Assembly: GCA_947175455.1 (NCBI GenBank)
Contig: CAMWMW010000001.1
Span: forward strand, 1-17,427
Direction: 5' to 3'
Length of the DNA: 17,427 nt
Origin: an uncultured Porphyromonadaceae bacterium
GTDB taxonomy: Bacteria; Bacteroidota; Bacteroidia; Bacteroidales; Muribaculaceae
The notes beneath the pieces were generated by a model. The model did no database searches and was not told the DNA's origin. It worked only from the letters and a program-made list of their open reading frames with translations. The translations under genes were made by a program, and so were the position numbers. Positions 9,401 through 17,277 of the stretch are shown here, one piece after another; within the stretch, counting starts at the first letter, position 1; every line of letters begins with the position of its first letter.

Positions 9401-9440
9401 AATTAACTTAATTTATAATAAATTGATAATTAATGCATTA
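9401..9440. repeat. Cluster of AT-rich dyads in the susR-susC control region
   Basis: Three perfect short inverted repeats follow each other: AATTAA-C-TTAATT (9401-9413), AATTTA-TAA-TAAATT (9410-9424) and the palindrome TAATGCATTA (9431-9440). They lie between the divergent promoters, directly before the poly-C tract. They may be protein-binding sites or just a product of high AT content. Confidence 0.4.
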
Positions 9441-9449
9441 CCCCCCCCC
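9441..9449 (+). repeat. Nine-C homopolymer tract upstream of susC
   Basis: A run of nine C residues sits inside otherwise AT-rich DNA, 6 bp before the four phased CTACYTG repeats and about 46 bp before the susC -33 element. Such tracts are prone to slipped-strand length change. Confidence 0.85.
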
Positions 9450-9494
9450 GATGCGCTACTTGAACTACTTGAAACTACCTGCCAACTACTTGCT

Positions 9495-9526
9495 ATTGAT
9501 AATTATACGTTGTCGTTATAATTTTA
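9495..9526 (+). promoter_or_regulatory. Promoter of the susC operon
   Basis: ATTG (9495-9498), a 20-bp spacer and TAATTTTA (9519-9526) approximate the Bacteroidota promoter pattern; the -7 box differs from TAnnTTTG at the last base. The predicted start is near 9533, about 30 nt before the susC ATG. An imperfect promoter next to repeated sites fits activator-dependent control. Confidence 0.5.
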
Positions 9527-9563
9527 CCACGAAATCAATAAACAATAATTAACCTAAATCTTT

Positions 9564-12554
9564 ATGAAACCTTTTAATTTAACATTTGGACGGATGGTGC
9601 TTCTTGTGGCAATGTTGCTGCTGTCGCCGCATGCGTTCGCCCAGGTGAAAAAAATCTCAGGTACCGTGACTGACTCATCGGGTGAGCCGTTGATAGGTGC
9701 GAGTGTATTTGTTGTAGGAACCAATAAGGGAGCTTCGACAGATATGGATGGAAGATACACGATTGAGGCGAAAAGTAACGACAAGATGCGTTTTTCCTAT
9801 GTCGGGTATAAGACAAAGACAGTTAAGATTGAGAATCGCACGGTTATCAATATAACGCTTGAGGAGGACAATACGGTGCTTGATGAGGTAGTTGTTATCG
9901 GTTACGGCACCATGGATAAGAAAGAGTTGACCTCAGCGGTGTCTCATGTCAGTGCAAAAGACTTCCAGTCCATAGCATCGACAGACGTGTCTATGCTTAT
10001 TCAGGGCAAAGTGCCGGGGCTTTCGGTTGTCAACACGGCTGCCGCCGACCCTAACTCGGCAGCGAGTCTCCAGATTCGTGGCGTTTCATCGCGCGAGGCT
10101 GGTCTTGGTCCGTTGATCGTGCTTGACGGTGTGCCCGGAGCAAGTCTCACCAATATCAATCCGAATGATATAGCATCTTTCGACGTGCTGAAGGATGGAG
10201 CCGCATCCGCTATTTATGGTACACGTGGTTCCAATGGTGTGATTATCATCACTACCAAGAAAGGTGCGCAGGATGGAAAGGTGCATACCACTTATTCAGG
10301 AACTTTCTCATGGGACAAGGCTAACCGTGACCTTGACATGATGAATGCTGAGGAATATAGGGCTTGGCGTATTCCTTCGGGTGATGCAGCAGTGGATCTC
10401 GGAGGTAATGATGATCTTTTCGATATGGTTTCCCAAACCGGTTTCAAACAGACGCATACTTTGACAATCAGCGGAGGTGGAGCCAATACAAATTATCGAG
10501 TATCAGCAGATTTTCGCAACGGAGACGGCGTGGAGAAACGTGGAAACCGTGAAGAATATGGTGCCCGTGCCACTATAAATCATGCTACCAAGGGCGGCTT
10601 GTTTAACGCCACCTTGAATGTCGCACCCCGTATTGTCTATCGCAAACTTGCTGATAATGACGTGTTCCGTCGTGCGATAGAAGCGAATCCGACCACACCT
10701 GTATGGGATCCCAATGTTCCCGGGAAATATTATGATTTCTCAACTGTCAATGGTTTCGTGAATCCCATGGAATCTATAGATCTTGTGCAAGACAAGAGTC
10801 AGGAGAAGGTGCTCGACTGGGACGCTACCGTCAAGCTTAATCTCCTTCCCCTTTTCCTTCCTAACGCAAAATACAGTCAGAATCTGTCGACTCAGATAAC
10901 TTTCGCCGATCATCAATACAATAACGACGGCAGTTATTTCGAACCGTCGACAATGAATCAAAACCTTAAGATAAAGAAGAAAGGATATGCAAGCCGTACG
11001 GCTAACAATGCCCGTAGCATGAGTCTTGAATGGCTTGTTAATTATAATATCGGAATAAAGGATCATAATATCCGTGCCATGGCGGGTTATTCATATCAGT
11101 ATTGGCAGAACTCAGGTTTCTCCGCCAATAACTATGACTTCGCCAACGATGGTCTCGGTGCTGACAATCTTGGTTCCGGAGAGGGCGCCAAGGAGGAAGG
11201 AGAGGTAGGCATGAGCAGTTACCGTAACGACAACAAGCTTATTGCATTTTTCGGACGTGTAAACTACGACTATGCCGGACGTTATCTCTTCACAGCTTCT
11301 TTGCGTCATGAAGGTTCATCCAAATTCGGAAAGAATCACAAATGGGGTAATTTCCCTGCCGTATCCGCCGGCTGGCGCATATCCGAAGAGGAATTTATGA
11401 AGGATACTTCCTCATGGTTGAATGAATTGAAGATACGTGCTGACTTCGGTGTCACCGGTAATCAGGAATTTGGCAGCTATCTGTCGCTTGACACAATGGG
11501 CTCTTTCGGCTATAGCTACTACAACGGACAGTGGGTGAAAGTGTGGGGACCCGGAAAGAATGTCAATCCAGACCTTCATTGGGAGAAAGGAAAGAACTGG
11601 AATATTGGTCTTGATTTCTCACTCTTCAATAACAGGCTCTATGGTTCGTTCAACTATTTCAACCGCCGCCAGCAGGATCTGTTAGGTAATTATCGGGTGC
11701 CAATGCCTCCTTATCTCTTCACTCACACCTATGTGAATGTGGGAACAATGAAGAACACCGGCTTTGAGTTCGATATCACCTTTAACGCCGTTCAGACACG
11801 TGATTTCACGTATACCATGAATTTCATAGGTACAACGCAATCCAACAAGTTTGTGGATTTCAGTAACTCCGAATTTGTAGGTAACGATTATTATGACGTT
11901 GCTTATACGGAAAATCCTTATCCGAATATTCCGCTCCAGCGAATTGAGAAAGGACGTTCTATCGGAAGTTTCTATATGTTCAAATATGCCGGTATCAATA
12001 CCGATGGCGAATGGCTCATATATGACAAGGATGGAGACATCATCAAGGGTATTCAGGGTTCTGAGGCTGACCGCCAGTATGTAGGCAACGGCTTGCCCAA
12101 GTTCACCCTCTCTACAAGCCACAATTTCCGATATAAGAATTTTGACCTTTCCCTTTTCTTCCGTGGTGCGTTCGGTTTTGATATATTCAACATCCACGAC
12201 TTCTATTACGGCACACGCAATTTCCCCGGAAACATGCTGTGTAAGGCATATCAGAAGAATGAGAAGATTTCATCGAAACAGAATCCCATTGTTTCCGATT
12301 ATTTTCTGGAACGCGGTGATTATTTCAAACTCGATCAGATCACGCTCGGCTACACGCTTCCCACGCCCAAGGCACGATTCATGGATCAGCTCCGAATTTA
12401 CGGAACAGTCCGCAATGTGTTCACCATCACAAAATATAGTGGCATGGATCCCTCAAATTTCCAGGTTAATGGTCTTACACCGGGTGCTCACGGCGGTCGT
12501 GGATATTATCCCACCACGCGTCAGTTCATAGTAGGCGTGCAGCTTGATTTCTAA
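9564..12554 (+). CDS. SusC/RagA family TonB-dependent outer-membrane transporter
   Basis: SusC-type channels import oligosaccharides across the outer membrane with TonB energy, capped by a SusD lipoprotein. The 996-residue protein has a signal peptide (1-26, AFA before QVKK) and a CarboxypepD_reg-like domain (about 31-105, ISGTVTDSSGEPLIGASV through GRYTIEA). The SusC signature LDEVVVIGYGT follows (106-116), then a plug domain (about 120-235, with LQIRGVSS, PLIVLDGVPG and DGAASAIYGTRGSNGVIIITTKKG-type motifs) and a long beta-barrel ending in VGVQLDF with a terminal Phe. It is the first gene of the operon and SusD starts 30 nt after its stop. The ATG chosen gives a typical leader about 30 nt from the predicted transcription start. 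Substrate cannot be read from the sequence alone. Confidence 0.97.
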   Translation: MKPFNLTFGRMVLLVAMLLLSPHAFAQVKKISGTVTDSSGEPLIGASVFVVGTNKGASTDMDGRYTIEAKSNDKMRFSYVGYKTKTVKIENRTVINITLEEDNTVLDEVVVIGYGTMDKKELTSAVSHVSAKDFQSIASTDVSMLIQGKVPGLSVVNTAAADPNSAASLQIRGVSSREAGLGPLIVLDGVPGASLTNINPNDIASFDVLKDGAASAIYGTRGSNGVIIITTKKGAQDGKVHTTYSGTFSWDKANRDLDMMNAEEYRAWRIPSGDAAVDLGGNDDLFDMVSQTGFKQTHTLTISGGGANTNYRVSADFRNGDGVEKRGNREEYGARATINHATKGGLFNATLNVAPRIVYRKLADNDVFRRAIEANPTTPVWDPNVPGKYYDFSTVNGFVNPMESIDLVQDKSQEKVLDWDATVKLNLLPLFLPNAKYSQNLSTQITFADHQYNNDGSYFEPSTMNQNLKIKKKGYASRTANNARSMSLEWLVNYNIGIKDHNIRAMAGYSYQYWQNSGFSANNYDFANDGLGADNLGSGEGAKEEGEVGMSSYRNDNKLIAFFGRVNYDYAGRYLFTASLRHEGSSKFGKNHKWGNFPAVSAGWRISEEEFMKDTSSWLNELKIRADFGVTGNQEFGSYLSLDTMGSFGYSYYNGQWVKVWGPGKNVNPDLHWEKGKNWNIGLDFSLFNNRLYGSFNYFNRRQQDLLGNYRVPMPPYLFTHTYVNVGTMKNTGFEFDITFNAVQTRDFTYTMNFIGTTQSNKFVDFSNSEFVGNDYYDVAYTENPYPNIPLQRIEKGRSIGSFYMFKYAGINTDGEWLIYDKDGDIIKGIQGSEADRQYVGNGLPKFTLSTSHNFRYKNFDLSLFFRGAFGFDIFNIHDFYYGTRNFPGNMLCKAYQKNEKISSKQNPIVSDYFLERGDYFKLDQITLGYTLPTPKARFMDQLRIYGTVRNVFTITKYSGMDPSNFQVNGLTPGAHGGRGYYPTTRQFIVGVQLDF

Positions 12555-12584
12555 TTCCAAGTAAAAACCAAGAATTAATTAAAA

Positions 12585-14312
12585 ATGAAACCATATAAAT
12601 ATTTAGCGGGCTTGGCTATGGCTACGTTGACATTGTCCGGATGTACGAATCTTGACGAGACTGTGTATGACCAGATAAGCTCCAACAACTATTTCAACAC
12701 GAAAGAAGACGTAATTGCTATGGCGTTCCGTTCTTTTGAGCACGGCTATTGGACAATAGTGCCACGTTTCAGGATTCAGGAGCTTCCGGGTGACCAGCTT
12801 ATCATTCCCCGGCGCGACGGAAGCTGGGACGATGGCGGTGTGTGGCGTCAGTTCCATTATCACACATGGACTCCCGATATCGCGCGTCATGTGCATGACG
12901 AATGGGATTCCTGTTTTGCAGGAATCGGACAATGTAATTTCGCTATTGACCGATTCAGCGAGCTTGGTCCTGCAAAATTCGGATTCTCTGAAGAGGAGTT
13001 CAATTCATTAAGGACACAGAACAGGGTGTTGCGTTGCTGGTATTATATCCGTCTGCTTGACGCATTCCGCAATGTGCCCTTCTCAGTGAGCTATGATGAT
13101 CCGTCGAAGAACAGCATGGCTCAGGTTCCGCCGGAATTTATATTCAACTTTGTAGAGACCGAGCTTAAGGAATCCATTCCTTTGCTCTATAAGAAAGAAA
13201 GCCTTGGCTCCGGCTCTCAGTATGCCAATCTCTGGACGCAGGGAGGAGCGGCAGCTTTGCTTGTGAGGTTGTATCTCAATGCAAAAGAATGGATAGGGGT
13301 TGATCGTCTCGCTGATTGTGAGAAGGTTGCGCAGGATATTGTTGACGGTGTTTATGGTGCCTATAAGGTTGATGACCGTTGGGATGCGCCTTTTGATTCA
13401 GAGAATGACAAATGCGACGAACTCGTATTCTTCTTCTCCGGATCTTGCAATTACACAAGCTGGCACTACCATCAACTATATAATTGGGGCGTGCCATCCA
13501 ATTCAGAACTTTTCTTTAACGACTATAAGGTGAAACATGGAGGACATAACGGAGAGTTTGTATGCTCGCCGAGTTATGACCCTACGGGCAAGCTTTATGA
13601 TTTTGAACTCGGCATGACGGTGCAGAAATTCAGGAAATATCCCGGAGATGTGCGTCTGGCGAAATATAAGAACCTCGGAGGAGGTAAACGTGAGGGAATG
13701 TTCCTTTTCGGCAATCTTGAATATACTCAGAACGGAATTAAGCGTAAGTTGAAGGCTCCTGAGATGCCATATGACCTTTGCATCCGTGATGCCGTGGGAC
13801 AGTTCCATTACACGAAAGAAGACAAATGGCTTACATCCGCGAATAGCGACATGACCACCGGTGATTATAACTCCGGATGGTACACGGTGAAGTATCCGAT
13901 GTATAGCGACACGGATCCGGGTGCCGGAGAAGGTGACTTTGCGGAAATCCGTCTGCCGGAGATCATATATGCTCTTGCAGAGTGCAAGCTTCGTAAGGGA
14001 GATGCAAAGGGTGCCGGTAAACTTCTCAACAGTGTGCGCCGACGTTATTATCCCCAGGCAATGCTCAGCCATGTGCTGTATGCACCTGAAGGTAATGTGG
14101 ATCTTGACATGGACGAGATGCTTGACGAGTGGGGACGTGAGTTCTTGGCAGAGGGACGCCGCCGTATAGATTTGATCCGTTTCGGAAAATTCTGTACCGG
14201 AAAATGGTGGGACAAGAATCCGGATGTCGACGACCATGCGAAGATATATCCTGTGCCGCGCGTTCAGATCACAACCAATCCCGCGCTCAAGCAGAATCCC
14301 GGCTATAATTAA
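12585..14312 (+). CDS. SusD/RagB family outer-membrane glycan-binding lipoprotein
   Basis: SusD proteins form the lid of the SusC channel and bind the glycan at the cell surface. The 575-residue protein has a lipoprotein leader with lipobox LSGC (Cys20) and the usual N-terminal segment LDETVYDQISSNNYF, in which newly recruited residues fold into the helical core. TPR-like helices follow, including ALAECKLRKGDAKGAGKLLN. The C-terminal segment LDEWGREFLAEGRRRIDLIR (about 510-535) is the conserved SusD signature. The end, IYPVPRVQITTNPALKQNPGY, is the standard SusD terminus. Many Trp and Tyr residues in the middle could contact sugar. It lies 30 nt after SusC and 30 nt before the SusE-like gene; an 11-bp tandem duplication starts at its stop codon. 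Confidence 0.96.
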   Translation: MKPYKYLAGLAMATLTLSGCTNLDETVYDQISSNNYFNTKEDVIAMAFRSFEHGYWTIVPRFRIQELPGDQLIIPRRDGSWDDGGVWRQFHYHTWTPDIARHVHDEWDSCFAGIGQCNFAIDRFSELGPAKFGFSEEEFNSLRTQNRVLRCWYYIRLLDAFRNVPFSVSYDDPSKNSMAQVPPEFIFNFVETELKESIPLLYKKESLGSGSQYANLWTQGGAAALLVRLYLNAKEWIGVDRLADCEKVAQDIVDGVYGAYKVDDRWDAPFDSENDKCDELVFFFSGSCNYTSWHYHQLYNWGVPSNSELFFNDYKVKHGGHNGEFVCSPSYDPTGKLYDFELGMTVQKFRKYPGDVRLAKYKNLGGGKREGMFLFGNLEYTQNGIKRKLKAPEMPYDLCIRDAVGQFHYTKEDKWLTSANSDMTTGDYNSGWYTVKYPMYSDTDPGAGEGDFAEIRLPEIIYALAECKLRKGDAKGAGKLLNSVRRRYYPQAMLSHVLYAPEGNVDLDMDEMLDEWGREFLAEGRRRIDLIRFGKFCTGKWWDKNPDVDDHAKIYPVPRVQITTNPALKQNPGYN

Positions 14313-14331
14313 ACAGCTTCTAAACAGCTTC
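14310..14331 (+). repeat. 11-bp tandem duplication at the susD stop codon
   Basis: TAAACAGCTTC occurs twice in direct succession, beginning with the susD stop codon, followed by a third partial TAAA. The duplication repeats the stop triplet in different frames and lengthens the gap to the next gene to 30 nt. It looks like a recent replication slip. Confidence 0.7.
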
Positions 14332-14342
14332 TAAATTGAGTA

Positions 14343-14831
14343 ATGAATAACGAAATCAAAGACATGAAGATATTTAAATTAACATCGTTTGCAGCAATTG
14401 CAGCAATCATGCTTCTCGGTCTGTGCACTGCAAGCTGCGATGAAGAGAGGGATCTCGTGGTAATCGAGGGAAACATACCCATCAAGACATCCACTCTTTA
14501 TATAGTGGGTGATGCCACACCTGCTGCATGGGATATCAATAATCCGGTGCTTTTGACAGCCAGCGCGGAAGATCCGCTTGTGTTCATATACGAGGGGAAT
14601 CTGACAAAGGGTGAGATGAAGGCATATCTGACTCCCGGAAACTGGGAGTCGCCATGCGTGCGTCCGATGACAGCCGGTTCTCCAATAAGTAAAGCCAACA
14701 TTGACAAAGAGCCGTTTCAGCTTTATTCCGGAGGTGAAGACCTCAAATGGTCGGTGAAAGATTCCGGTAACTATCGGCTTGTGTTCGACTTGCGTAACTG
14801 GACATTCAGCACCACGTATCTCGGATTATGA
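14343..14831 (+). CDS. Short SusE/SusF-like glycan-binding lipoprotein
   Basis: A 162-residue lipoprotein with a single SusE/F-type starch-binding-like domain. The domain begins STLYIVGDATPAAWDINN (about 50-67), the typical VGDATPAGW start, and continues through IYEGNLTKGEMKAYLTPGNW to a final strand DLRNWTFSTTYLG. Full-length SusE and SusF have two or three such domains after an Ig-like domain, so this is a reduced form. The leader ends CTASC, with the acylated Cys at 32 and DEERD after it; such an acidic stretch resembles the Bacteroidota surface-export signal. Met8 (14364) would give a more normal leader (MKIFKLTSF) than Met1, whose first residues include two acidic ones, so the true start may be 14364. 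Its stop overlaps the glycosidase start in ATGA, indicating coupled translation. Likely surface glycan capture for the neighbouring SusCD pair. Confidence 0.82.
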   Translation: MNNEIKDMKIFKLTSFAAIAAIMLLGLCTASCDEERDLVVIEGNIPIKTSTLYIVGDATPAAWDINNPVLLTASAEDPLVFIYEGNLTKGEMKAYLTPGNWESPCVRPMTAGSPISKANIDKEPFQLYSGGEDLKWSVKDSGNYRLVFDLRNWTFSTTYLGL

Positions 14832-16210
14832 GACTCAAGACTTGTAAACAGGTAGTTTTAGGTTGCCTATGCGGTTTCCTTGCCCCGGCTTTTTTGTGTC
14901 GGGGTGGGGAGATCCATACTCACAAAGCTCCTCTTTATTGGTCAGTTTATGAGTATGCCCGAGAAATGGAACTTGCAGGCATACCGTATCATGAGATGGA
15001 TCTCTCTTCGGCTCAGTGGGATGCCGTGATCGACATGATGTCGACAAAATTCAAGTCTCATGGTTACGACATGATCTGTACTGACGGGTTCCTGCCTCAG
15101 ACAGCACGTGACGGAAGTGTCTACATGACACATTACGGCTCCATGCCGTTGAAGACACTGATTTCCAAATGTCGGGTCAATGGCATGAGGGTTGGAGTCT
15201 ACGACAATCCCTTATGGATAAAGGGGGATCTTGATGCAAAAGTTCCGGGTACGGACTATACGTTACGTTCCTTGACGCGCAATTCGCAGGATCAGGTGCT
15301 TTATCCGGAAGTTACTGATCGCCCCGATTTCACATGGGTTGTTACGGATCATCCCGGGGCGCGAGAATATATCGACGGATTTTTCAAGCATTACCATGAC
15401 ATGGGTGTGAATTTCGTAAGGATGGACTTCATGTGCTGGTATGAGGATGGCGATCCGGGACGCGATTATCCGGTTACGTGCGGTTACGGCAGAGAACGTT
15501 ATGAACTCGGACTTTCCTATATACGCGAGTCTGCGGCGAAATATGGTATATTCACATCCATTGTGATGCCGGAGCTTTATAACGATGCGGAATTGGAAAG
15601 TAAGTATTGCAATATGACCCGCATCGTTCAGGATACGAATATAGGAGGTTGGCATCATTTCTCCTCTTTCAACAGGGGCAAGATTTATGACCGCTGGCCT
15701 TATGCCGACAATCAGTTTGACGGCTTCACCCATTGGAGCCATATCGGAGGAAAGGGGAAGGTTATCCTTGATGGTGACTTCTTGCGTCTCAACAAATGTG
15801 ATAATGATGACGAACGTTGTTCGCAGGTGTCGCTGCAATTGATTGCCGGTGGTCCGGTGACCATCGCCGACACCCCCGAGACTATAGGAAATCTTGACAA
15901 GTTCTATACCAATGAAGAGCTCCTTGCCTTGAATACCGACGGATTTATAGGAAAACCATTGTCTGACGAGATCGACAGCGAAGGCAGTTGCATATGGTAT
16001 GGCACGATGAGCAATGGAGATGTCGTGATGGCGATGTTCAACCGAGAGGAAGCTCCTCGCAAAATGAGCGTGAATCTTTCGGAAATCGGACTTTCCGGAG
16101 AATACAAAGTGCGAGACCTTTGGAAACATGCCGATGAATCCGCAGTTGAATCCGTTTTCACGGTTACTGTCCCGCGACATGGTTGTAAAGTTGTTAAACT
16201 CACAAAATAA
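14828..16210 (+). CDS. Clan GH-D glycoside hydrolase, GH27-like
   Basis: A 460-residue (beta/alpha)8-barrel glycosidase with a C-terminal beta-sandwich. Features in order: a leader (about 1-26), GYDMICTDGFL (79-89), LKTLISKCRVNGMRVGVYDN (108-127), the candidate nucleophile Asp200 in FVRMDFM, the candidate acid/base Asp269 in RIVQDTNIGGW, ILDGDF (313-318) matching the GH27 WNDPDML region, AGGPVTIADT and LLALNTDGFIGKPL (365-378), and a sandwich (about 385-460) with VVMAMFNREE and DLWKHAD. This order is that of GH27, a retaining family containing alpha-galactosidases, alpha-N-acetylgalactosaminidases, beta-L-arabinopyranosidase and isomalto-dextranase. RMDF replaces the common KYDNC, so it is a divergent member and the substrate is open. 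There is no proper lipobox, so a periplasmic location is likely. It overlaps the SusE-like gene by 4 nt and is the only enzyme in the operon. Other clan GH-D or related barrel families remain possible. Confidence 0.75.
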   Translation: MRLKTCKQVVLGCLCGFLAPAFLCRGGEIHTHKAPLYWSVYEYAREMELAGIPYHEMDLSSAQWDAVIDMMSTKFKSHGYDMICTDGFLPQTARDGSVYMTHYGSMPLKTLISKCRVNGMRVGVYDNPLWIKGDLDAKVPGTDYTLRSLTRNSQDQVLYPEVTDRPDFTWVVTDHPGAREYIDGFFKHYHDMGVNFVRMDFMCWYEDGDPGRDYPVTCGYGRERYELGLSYIRESAAKYGIFTSIVMPELYNDAELESKYCNMTRIVQDTNIGGWHHFSSFNRGKIYDRWPYADNQFDGFTHWSHIGGKGKVILDGDFLRLNKCDNDDERCSQVSLQLIAGGPVTIADTPETIGNLDKFYTNEELLALNTDGFIGKPLSDEIDSEGSCIWYGTMSNGDVVMAMFNREEAPRKMSVNLSEIGLSGEYKVRDLWKHADESAVESVFTVTVPRHGCKVVKLTK

Positions 16211-16234
16211 ATTATTTAATTAACCTTAAAAGTT

Positions 16235-17263
16235 ATGAAACAAAATTTTCTTAAGGCGATGGCATTAGGCGGTGCCATACTGTTGAATGCAGTCTCTATT
16301 TCTGCTGCAATTCCCGAACATCTTTATATGGTAGGCGAAGCTTCGCCAAGTCTGTGGCATATTGATCTGGCTCAGGAAATGACTAACGAGGGGGATGGGG
16401 TATTCAGCTATCGCGGTAACCTTTATAATCAGAACCTTCAGTTTATTGATGCAAGAAACTGGGATGGGGTGCGTTATGTTCCGGAAAATTCAGGCACATG
16501 GCTTATTAATGCACACGAGGCGAACGTTATAAGTGCTGTCGGGAATGAAAACCGTTGGTGGGTGACTGAGCCGGGAACCTATGATGTTAAAGTCTTTTTT
16601 AGTGATAACGGTGAATCTGTGATGATAACTGCGCAATGGGTTGACGACTTGTCTCCGTTGGTTGTTCCCCTTGGAGCTGCCACAGGTCAGTGGGACACGG
16701 CATCTGTTCCTCCCACATTCAACATTTATCCTGAAGAAGGAACCGAGGATGTATTCGTATGGGAGGGTACGCTGTCTCCTAATGACGATTGTTGTCATTT
16801 TAAATTTATCTCCTATCCGAGTAATTATTGGGAGACTTGGTTCTATGTTCCATCCGAATTGGATTTTAACGGAAAGGTGAAGCTTGTAAAGGCGGGAGAA
16901 ACATATCCGGTAAGAAGGACTTGGGGCAATAGTGAAGGTGCTCAAGACTATTTCTGGGGATTCCCGGCAGAGGCATGCACTCCTGATAAAAAATATAAGG
17001 TGACACTTGACCTTGGTGAGAATACAATAAAATTTGAGAACATTATGGAGTCAGGAGTTACTGAAATTGCCGGAACTGAATTGAAAGCAAGCTTTATAGG
17101 TGGTGACCTTGTTGTGGAGGGTGCTTCCGCCGGAATTGAAGTCTATGACATATCCGGTCGTAAGGTGGCTCAGTCAAATGGTGGCTCACTTACCGTTGCA
17201 GGCCTTTCCAATGGAGTCTATGTTGTGAAGACAGCAGGCAAGGCAGTCAAGGTTGCGAAATAA
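16235..17263 (+). CDS. SusE/SusF-like glycan-binding protein with T9SS sorting domain
   Basis: A 342-residue exported protein with a type I signal peptide (1-25, SISAA before IPEH), two SusE/F-like domains and a C-terminal sorting tail. Domain 1 (about 27-135) begins HLYMVGEASPSLWHID and is plainly related to the short lipoprotein upstream in the operon. Domain 2 (about 142-268) includes VFVWEGTLSPNDDCCHFKFI and YWETWFYVP, rich in aromatics that could stack on sugars. The tail (about 275-342) has the Por_Secre_tail pattern: VYDISGRKV, then LSNGVYVVKTAGKAVKVAK. It therefore probably reaches the surface by type IX secretion, whereas SusE and SusF are lipoproteins. It starts 24 nt after the glycosidase stop and is the last gene before a long terminator-like hairpin. 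Binding is inferred from family resemblance only. Confidence 0.82.
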   Translation: MKQNFLKAMALGGAILLNAVSISAAIPEHLYMVGEASPSLWHIDLAQEMTNEGDGVFSYRGNLYNQNLQFIDARNWDGVRYVPENSGTWLINAHEANVISAVGNENRWWVTEPGTYDVKVFFSDNGESVMITAQWVDDLSPLVVPLGAATGQWDTASVPPTFNIYPEEGTEDVFVWEGTLSPNDDCCHFKFISYPSNYWETWFYVPSELDFNGKVKLVKAGETYPVRRTWGNSEGAQDYFWGFPAEACTPDKKYKVTLDLGENTIKFENIMESGVTEIAGTELKASFIGGDLVVEGASAGIEVYDISGRKVAQSNGGSLTVAGLSNGVYVVKTAGKAVKVAK

Positions 17264-17277
17264 TCGTTTTGAATATT

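Larger units (their letters stand above)
9388..9492 (+). repeat. CTACYTG repeat array, candidate operator of the susC operon
   Basis: Five direct copies of CTACTTG or CTACCTG begin at 9388, 9456, 9465, 9475 and 9486. The last four are 9, 10 and 11 bp apart, about one DNA turn, so they would lie on roughly one helix face. The array ends 2 bp before the putative -33 element of the susC promoter, the classic place for an activator. The SusR-like HTH protein encoded next door is the natural candidate to bind it. Confidence 0.6.

Noticed and set aside
9361..9563. Invertible promoter of the kind seen in Bacteroidales phase-variable loci
   Set aside because: No long inverted repeats flank the promoter region, and no invertase gene is in the window.
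13503..14237. 244-codon open frame antisense to susD
   Set aside because: Shadow of the conserved SusD coding sequence, without its own signals.
15263..16180. 305-codon open frame antisense to the glycosidase
   Set aside because: The sense frame has clear GH-D motifs and operon coupling; the antisense product has no recognisable domain.
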